Of a stretch of DNA of 64,000 bases, positions 60,019 to 64,000 are shown one piece after another. The DNA is from Hymenobacter monticola. GTDB lineage: Bacteria > Bacteroidota > Bacteroidia > Cytophagales > Hymenobacteraceae. How positions within the stretch are numbered: position 1 is the stretch's first letter; every line of letters begins with the position of its first letter. Below the pieces are notes generated by a model. That model saw only the letters and a list, made by a program, of their open reading frames with translations, searched no databases and was not told where the DNA came from. Location: the NCBI RefSeq assembly GCF_022811645.1, contig NZ_CP094534.1, positions 4,650,001 to 4,714,000 of the forward strand, given 5' to 3'. Made by a program: the position numbers and the translations under genes.

Positions 60019-60516
60019 ATGGCCCGCCATTCCCGCCAGCAGCTTCTGACCTACGAAGAGCTGGACTCCGCCACCGACCTCTCCCCTGCCGAGCAAGCCA
60101 CCTGGCAAGCTGCCCGCGACGCCACCGCCCACGCCTACGCTCCCTATTCGGGCTTCCACGTTGGGGCCGCACTGCTACTGGCCGACGGCACCCTTTTTCG
60201 GGGCACCAACCAGGAAAACGCCGCTTACCCTTCAGGCCTCTGCGCCGAGCGCACCGCCTTGTTTGGCCTAGCGGCCAACCACCCCGGCCATCCGCCCATC
60301 GTAGGCATGGCCGTAGCAGCCCGGCCTGGTCACGGCGAGTTTGGACCCGCCCTGCCCTGCGGCGCCTGCCGCCAGGTGATGTTGGAATACGAAAGCCGCC
60401 AGGGCCAGGCCATCTCGCTGCTGCTGCCCAGCCGCGCGGGCACCATCCTGCGTTTCAGCACCCTGGCTGCGCTGATGCCTTTCAACTTCTCGCCCGACGA
60501 CCTTCCCCCGGCCTAG
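60019..60516 (+). CDS. cdd: cytidine deaminase
   Basis: A 165-residue enzyme that converts cytidine and deoxycytidine to uridine. Substrate-binding AYAPYSGFHVGAALL and NQENAAYPSGLCAERTALF (the HAE-type CAE zinc motif) and PCGACRQVMLEY (PCxxC zinc Cys) are all present. A basic 30-residue N-terminal extension precedes the core. The 5' neighbour is divergent, and an esterase follows 5 bp downstream. Confidence 0.95.
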   Translation: MARHSRQQLLTYEELDSATDLSPAEQATWQAARDATAHAYAPYSGFHVGAALLLADGTLFRGTNQENAAYPSGLCAERTALFGLAANHPGHPPIVGMAVAARPGHGEFGPALPCGACRQVMLEYESRQGQAISLLLPSRAGTILRFSTLAALMPFNFSPDDLPPA

Positions 60517-60521
60517 CCCGC

Positions 60522-61172
60522 ATGGAACGCCACCTCACCGTTGCCCGCACCGCGCGCTACCAGCAGCTGGGCGAATTATCCGCCGAAACCAAGCATGTCT
60601 GGTTTGTCTGCCACGGCTATGGCCAATTAGCGGCCTACTTCATCCGTCATTTCGCCTTCCTCGCCGAGGCCGACCCACACACCGTCGTCATTGCGCCCGA
60701 GGGCCTCTCCCGCTTCTACCTGAGCGGCAGCAGCGGCCGCGTGGGCGCCAGCTGGATGACGCGCGACGACCGCCTGCACGAAATCCAAGACCACATCGGG
60801 TTCCTCAATCAGCTGGCCGAAAAAGTCCTGGCCGAATGTTCGACCAGCGTCGAACTCACCGTGCTGGGGTTTTCGCAGGGTACGGCCACCGTGAGCCGCT
60901 GGCTGGTGCAGGCCGCCTTTCGGCCTGCGCATCTCATCCTGTGGGCGGGCAGCTTCCCGCCCGATATTGCTCCGGAATCAGCCCAGGCGCTGTTGCGTGG
61001 CCTTCGGCTCTCCTTAACTATTGGCACCGATGATGAATACATCACCGTCGCGCAGGCCGAAGAGCAGCAAACGGAGTTGCTGCAACTTGGCGGTGCGCCC
61101 CAATTGTTCGTCTTCGCGGGCAAGCACACGCTCGACCGCCCCGTTCTGGCGCAATTAGCTGGTCTCGGCTAA
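60522..61172 (+). CDS. alpha/beta hydrolase (phospholipase/carboxylesterase type)
   Basis: A 216-residue hydrolase. The nucleophile elbow GFSQG (Ser) and a C-terminal FVFAGKHTLDR with the likely catalytic His fit the phospholipase/carboxylesterase (YpfH) family. It starts 5 bp after the cytidine deaminase stop, probably in one operon. Substrate unknown. Confidence 0.85.
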   Translation: MERHLTVARTARYQQLGELSAETKHVWFVCHGYGQLAAYFIRHFAFLAEADPHTVVIAPEGLSRFYLSGSSGRVGASWMTRDDRLHEIQDHIGFLNQLAEKVLAECSTSVELTVLGFSQGTATVSRWLVQAAFRPAHLILWAGSFPPDIAPESAQALLRGLRLSLTIGTDDEYITVAQAEEQQTELLQLGGAPQLFVFAGKHTLDRPVLAQLAGLG

Positions 61173-61174
61173 AG

Positions 61175-61921
61175 TTACTTCCGCGCAATCGTCGTAGCTG
61201 CGCCCTGCGCCCCGGCCAGCACCAGCACCTCGGCAATGGTAACGTGCGGCGGCCGCGTCACCATGAACACGATAACATCGGCCACGTCCTCGGCCCGCAG
61301 CGGCTCAAAGCCCTCATACACCTTGGCTGCCCGCGCCTCGTCACCCTTGAAGCGCACCTGCGAAAACTCCGTTTCCACCGCGCCGGGGTTCACTTCGGCC
61401 ACGCGCACGCCGGTGGGCAGCAGGTCGAGCCGCATGGTTTTCGTCAGCATCTGCACGGCCGCTTTGCTGGCGCAATACACGTTGCCGTTGGCGTAGGCCT
61501 CCTGCCCGGCAATGGAGCCCACGTTCACGATAAAGCCGGTTTGGCGGGCCGTCATGCCGGGGAGCAGGGTGTGCGTCACGTTCAACAGGCCGCGCACGTT
61601 GGCGTCCAGCATCTGGTCCCAATCGCGGGGGTCGCCGGCCTGAATGGGGTTGAGCCCGTGAGCACCGCCGGCGTTGTTTATCAGCACATCGGGGGCCCGC
61701 AGTTCTTCGGGCAGCGTCGCCACGGCTGCTTCCACGGCGGCCCGGTCGCGCACGTCAAACGCCAGCACGTGCACCGGCACCGGCGCTAGCTGGGCCGCCA
61801 GCTCTTCGAGCCGCTCCCGCCGCCGGCCGGTCACCACCACTTGAAAGCCCGCCCCGGCCAGGGCCACCGCCGTTGCCCGGCCAATGCCCGAGGAGGCGCC
61901 GGTAATGAATGCAGTCTTCAT
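61175..61921 (-). CDS. SDR family NAD(P)-dependent oxidoreductase
   Basis: A 248-residue short-chain dehydrogenase: cofactor motif ITGASSGIGRATA, the NNAGGAHGL loop, active-site Tyr-x-x-x-Lys in YCASKAAVQ preceded by a Ser in NVGSIAG, as in the classical SDR order. Close in outline to YdfG-type serine/3-hydroxy-acid dehydrogenases. Converges with the hydrolase gene, 2 bp between stops. Confidence 0.9.
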   Translation of the reverse strand: MKTAFITGASSGIGRATAVALAGAGFQVVVTGRRRERLEELAAQLAPVPVHVLAFDVRDRAAVEAAVATLPEELRAPDVLINNAGGAHGLNPIQAGDPRDWDQMLDANVRGLLNVTHTLLPGMTARQTGFIVNVGSIAGQEAYANGNVYCASKAAVQMLTKTMRLDLLPTGVRVAEVNPGAVETEFSQVRFKGDEARAAKVYEGFEPLRAEDVADVIVFMVTRPPHVTIAEVLVLAGAQGAATTIARK

Positions 61922-61941
61922 AAATGATTTGGGAGAAAGGG

Positions 61942-62020
61942 AAATGGGGAGGTGGGAAGGTTGACGTTTTTACTGCGCCATCAGCGCAAGCAGAACATCA
62001 ACCTTCCCACCTCCCTATTT
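61942..62020. repeat. palindrome between SDR and porT genes
   Basis: Left arm AAATGGGGAGGTGGGAAGGT plus TGA and a near-complementary right arm (61998-62020) with one unpaired base, around 33 bases. It separates two minus-strand genes. Confidence 0.7.
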
Positions 62021-62031
62021 CATCACCTCAT

Positions 62032-62832
62032 TTAGTTCTGAATATTAATGTACAGCGTCACCGAATTGGTGCTCAGGCTTTGCAGGCTGTTGCTGTAAAA
62101 GTCGTTGTGCGGCGTCAGCAGGTTTTTCAGCCCGTGCGAGAAGCGCAGCTCCGGCGCCAGCTTGAACAACGGGTAGAACAAATCCAGGCCCACGCCATAT
62201 TCCAGGGTCAGGTCGCTGCTAACGGCCCGCAGTTGGTTGCGCAACGGGTCGCTGCGGCGGCTGCTGGCTGTCACGCTGGGGCTGATGCCCGCAATCATGT
62301 ACATGCGGGCGTTGCGTCGCCGGTCCGACTGGTACTTGAGCAGCAGCGGAAATTGCACCACCGTTGCCGTCACTTCCTGCGTGTAAACCGTATCGGTTTG
62401 GTAGCCGCGCGGCTTGAATTCGACCTTGCGCGTGAGAAAGCTCACCCCCGGCGCAAACCGAAAAATGAACGGGGAGTGCGGCCCCCCAATGCGCGCATCG
62501 CCAATAAAGCCCACCCCCAGGCTGGGGCTGTTGATGGCGTTGGCCGACACGTTTTGCCGGGCCACGTACTGCGCCGACTGCTCCACGTTGAAGCGCGAAT
62601 TGGTCAGCGCCACAAACATGCCCGGGTGAAACCACCGCTCGTCGTATGAGGGCAGGTTCTGCACCGTGATGGATTTAAGGGTGCCGTTTTTGCCGCGGTT
62701 GGCCCGCGATTTTGCCTTGCGCTGCGCCATTGCCAGCGAAGGCAACAGCAGCAGCAACGTACCCACCAACGCGAGACGTTTTACTTGTGCGCCGTGTAGA
62801 TGGAGCTGATGCCGAAAGTGAGAGGTTGCCAT
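62032..62832 (-). CDS. porT: PorT-family outer membrane protein (type IX secretion)
   Basis: A 266-residue protein. Signal-like hydrophobic segment LALVGTLLLLLPSLAMA near residue 20-36, then a beta-barrel pattern with PSLGVGFIGDARIG, FAPGVSFLTRKVEFK and a C-terminal YSNSLQSLSTNSVTLYINI. This matches the PorT/SprT outer-membrane family of the type IX system, and porT next to ubiE is a conserved order in Bacteroidota. It agrees with the T9SS-sorted protease at 44906. The first 52 bases overlap the ubiE gene. Confidence 0.82.
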   Translation of the reverse strand: MATSHFRHQLHLHGAQVKRLALVGTLLLLLPSLAMAQRKAKSRANRGKNGTLKSITVQNLPSYDERWFHPGMFVALTNSRFNVEQSAQYVARQNVSANAINSPSLGVGFIGDARIGGPHSPFIFRFAPGVSFLTRKVEFKPRGYQTDTVYTQEVTATVVQFPLLLKYQSDRRRNARMYMIAGISPSVTASSRRSDPLRNQLRAVSSDLTLEYGVGLDLFYPLFKLAPELRFSHGLKNLLTPHNDFYSNSLQSLSTNSVTLYINIQN

Positions 62833-63509
62833 GCAGGTTCTTTGAAGCCGACTTTGGCCAGAATGGCCAGGAAGTCGGTGCCGTCGGGGAAGGCCTGCAC
62901 CGAAGCAGGCAGGTAGGTATAAGCCGACTGGTCTTTGGAAATAAGCTTGCCAAAAACCGGCAGCACCCGACGGAAGTAAAAATTATAAGCTTGCTTGAGC
63001 GGAAACGCCGTGGGCTTGCTGAATTCGAGTATCACGAGCTTGCCGCCCGGCCGTAGCACGCGCTGCATCTCGGCCAGGCCCTTTTCAAGGTGCGCGAAGT
63101 TGCGCACGCCAAAAGAGGCCGTCACGGCATCAAACTCGCCGTCGCCAAACGGCAGGTTTTCGGAGTCGCCCAGTTCCAGCTGAATGCGATTGCCGAGGCC
63201 TTTGGCGGCCAGCTTGCGGCGGCCCACCTCCAGCATGCCTTCCGAAATATCCACGCCCGTCACCTGCGCGTCGGGCGCGGCGGTGCGCAGCGTTTCGATG
63301 GCGAAATCGGCCGTGCCGGTGGCAATGTCCAGGATGCGCGCCGGCCGCAACGCCTTGAGTTCGTCCACCGCTTTGCGCCGCCAATAGATGTCGGTGCCCA
63401 CGCTGAGAAAGTGGTTGAGGAAATCGTACTTGCCCGCGATGCTGTTAAACATCTGGGCAACCTGCGATTTCTTGTCGGCGGAATTGTCTTTGTAGGGTAC
63501 GACGGTCAT
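62781..63509 (-). CDS. ubiE: demethylmenaquinone/ubiquinone methyltransferase
   Basis: A 242-residue SAM methyltransferase from the ATG at 63509. The class I motif LDIATGTADFAIETL, the VTASFGVRNFAHLEKGLAEM region and a KLVILEFSKPTAFPLK strand are typical UbiE/MenG. It makes menaquinone, the respiratory quinone in this phylum. Conserved neighbour of porT. Confidence 0.93.
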   Translation of the reverse strand: MTVVPYKDNSADKKSQVAQMFNSIAGKYDFLNHFLSVGTDIYWRRKAVDELKALRPARILDIATGTADFAIETLRTAAPDAQVTGVDISEGMLEVGRRKLAAKGLGNRIQLELGDSENLPFGDGEFDAVTASFGVRNFAHLEKGLAEMQRVLRPGGKLVILEFSKPTAFPLKQAYNFYFRRVLPVFGKLISKDQSAYTYLPASVQAFPDGTDFLAILAKVGFKEPAWQPLTFGISSIYTAHK

Positions 63510-63621
63510 GAGCGGGCGCAAAGAACGGTATGAGAGCGGGAAAATTGCTTCTCCCCAACGCCCAATCGGACGCATTTGTTAGTAAAGACAGCCATTATTT
63601 AGCAAAACTGCTACCAGAATG

Positions 63622-63659
63622 ACAAAAAAAGCGGGCCGGACAAACTGCCCGGCCCGCTT
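63622..63659 (-). terminator. intrinsic terminator of the last gene
   Basis: Stem GCGGGCCGG/CCGGCCCGC with flanking AA/TT, loop ACAAACTG plus one base, followed on the minus strand by seven T residues. Confidence 0.85.
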
Positions 63660-63683
63660 CCCAAATTTCAATCTAAGCCCAGA

Positions 63684-64000
63684 TTAATTCTTGGCCTTGA
63701 TTTTCGTTTTTTCGCCATTGGCATCCTTGGCTTTGCCTTCCAGCTCACCGTTTTTGGTGGTGGTTTTGGTGTCGCCGGCGGGGCCTTTGGTTTTCACTTT
63801 CACTTTGTCCGAATCTTCGTCCACCTTGGTTTTCACCTTGGTGCCGTCGGCCATCTTCACCTTGCTCTTGCCCGGGGACAGTGGCGCCGTAGTGGTGGTC
63901 GTGGTGGTCGAAGAGCCCATGCCAGTGGTTGAAGTGCCGGTGCCCGTAGCGCCGCTGCCGCCATTGTTCATCGCGCCGCTGCCCATCGAGCCGCCCACTA
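63684..64000 (-). CDS. low-complexity Thr/Gly/Lys-rich protein, 5' end outside the window
   Basis: At least 104 residues remain; the frame is open to the window edge, so the gene is probably incomplete. The visible part has a Gly/Ser/Thr-rich run (several Thr in a row), then KVKMADGTKVKTKVD and repeated Lys/Thr/Asp motifs. It resembles hypothetical exported proteins of Bacteroidota. No signal peptide can be checked. Confidence 0.5.
   Translation of the reverse strand, partial: VGGSMGSGAMNNGGSGATGTGTSTTGMGSSTTTTTTTAPLSPGKSKVKMADGTKVKTKVDEDSDKVKVKTKGPAGDTKTTTKNGELEGKAKDANGEKTKIKAKN

Overview
The window reads as a chromosome segment from a GC-rich Bacteroidota, most likely Hymenobacter or a close relative. 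The evidence is a set of type IX secretion features (a PorT homologue, a secreted M36 protease with a C-terminal sorting domain), a hybrid two-component system of the Bacteroidota type, DUF2851, Bacteroidota-type promoters (TTG, about 20 bp, TAnnTTTG), and intergenic palindromes typical of such genomes. The genus is inferred from general resemblance, not from a marker gene. No rRNA or tRNA gene was recognised.

Bases 1 to about 31,850 are an accessory region, visibly less GC-rich than the rest. From the left it holds: a DUF559/Vsr-like nuclease gene; the His-Xaa-Ser radical SAM cluster hxsA-hxsD-hxsB-hxsC; an HNH nuclease that looks like a phosphorothioate-DNA (SBD-type) restriction enzyme; a CBASS operon (CD-NTase plus TIR-STING) followed closely by a Schlafen-like AlbA_2 protein; and a 15.4-kb, twelve-gene, one-direction array. 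That array runs hsdR, hsdM, hsdS, four unrecognised membrane or envelope genes, a PLD nuclease, a DUF4177-like small protein, a YidD-like protein, a PLD-SNF2 helicase and an Abi_C protein. To its right are a convergent pair (a Cys/His-containing protein and a DUF488 protein) and a phage-type control and replication module: S24 repressor, Cro-like protein, excisionase-like HTH, DnaD-like protein and DnaB helicase. No structural phage genes and no integrase are present, so the defence genes may ride on a satellite-like or decayed element.

Bases 32,200 to 64,000 are conserved chromosome: ferredoxin, acyl-CoA reductase, nucleoside phosphorylase, trhO, a NeuD-like acetyltransferase, a membrane protein, DUF2851, lolA, ftsK, xerD, M36 protease, aroQ, a SerC-like aminotransferase, marC, rnhA, a stand-alone TIR-like protein, a TrmN6-like methyltransferase, an ABC transporter pair, a hybrid sensor/regulator, a saccharopine-dehydrogenase-like enzyme, cytidine deaminase, an esterase, an SDR, porT and ubiE. 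Gaps between these genes carry several perfect or near-perfect inverted repeats and one 20-bp tandem array.

The best candidate for an undescribed system is the 10.3-25.7 kb array, in which a type I restriction-modification operon runs without a break into a membrane-anchored vWA-like protein, a four-helix coiled-coil membrane protein, a lipoprotein, two PLD proteins and a SNF2 helicase. The Hxs cluster (family defined, chemistry and role unknown) and the CBASS-AlbA_2 arrangement come next.
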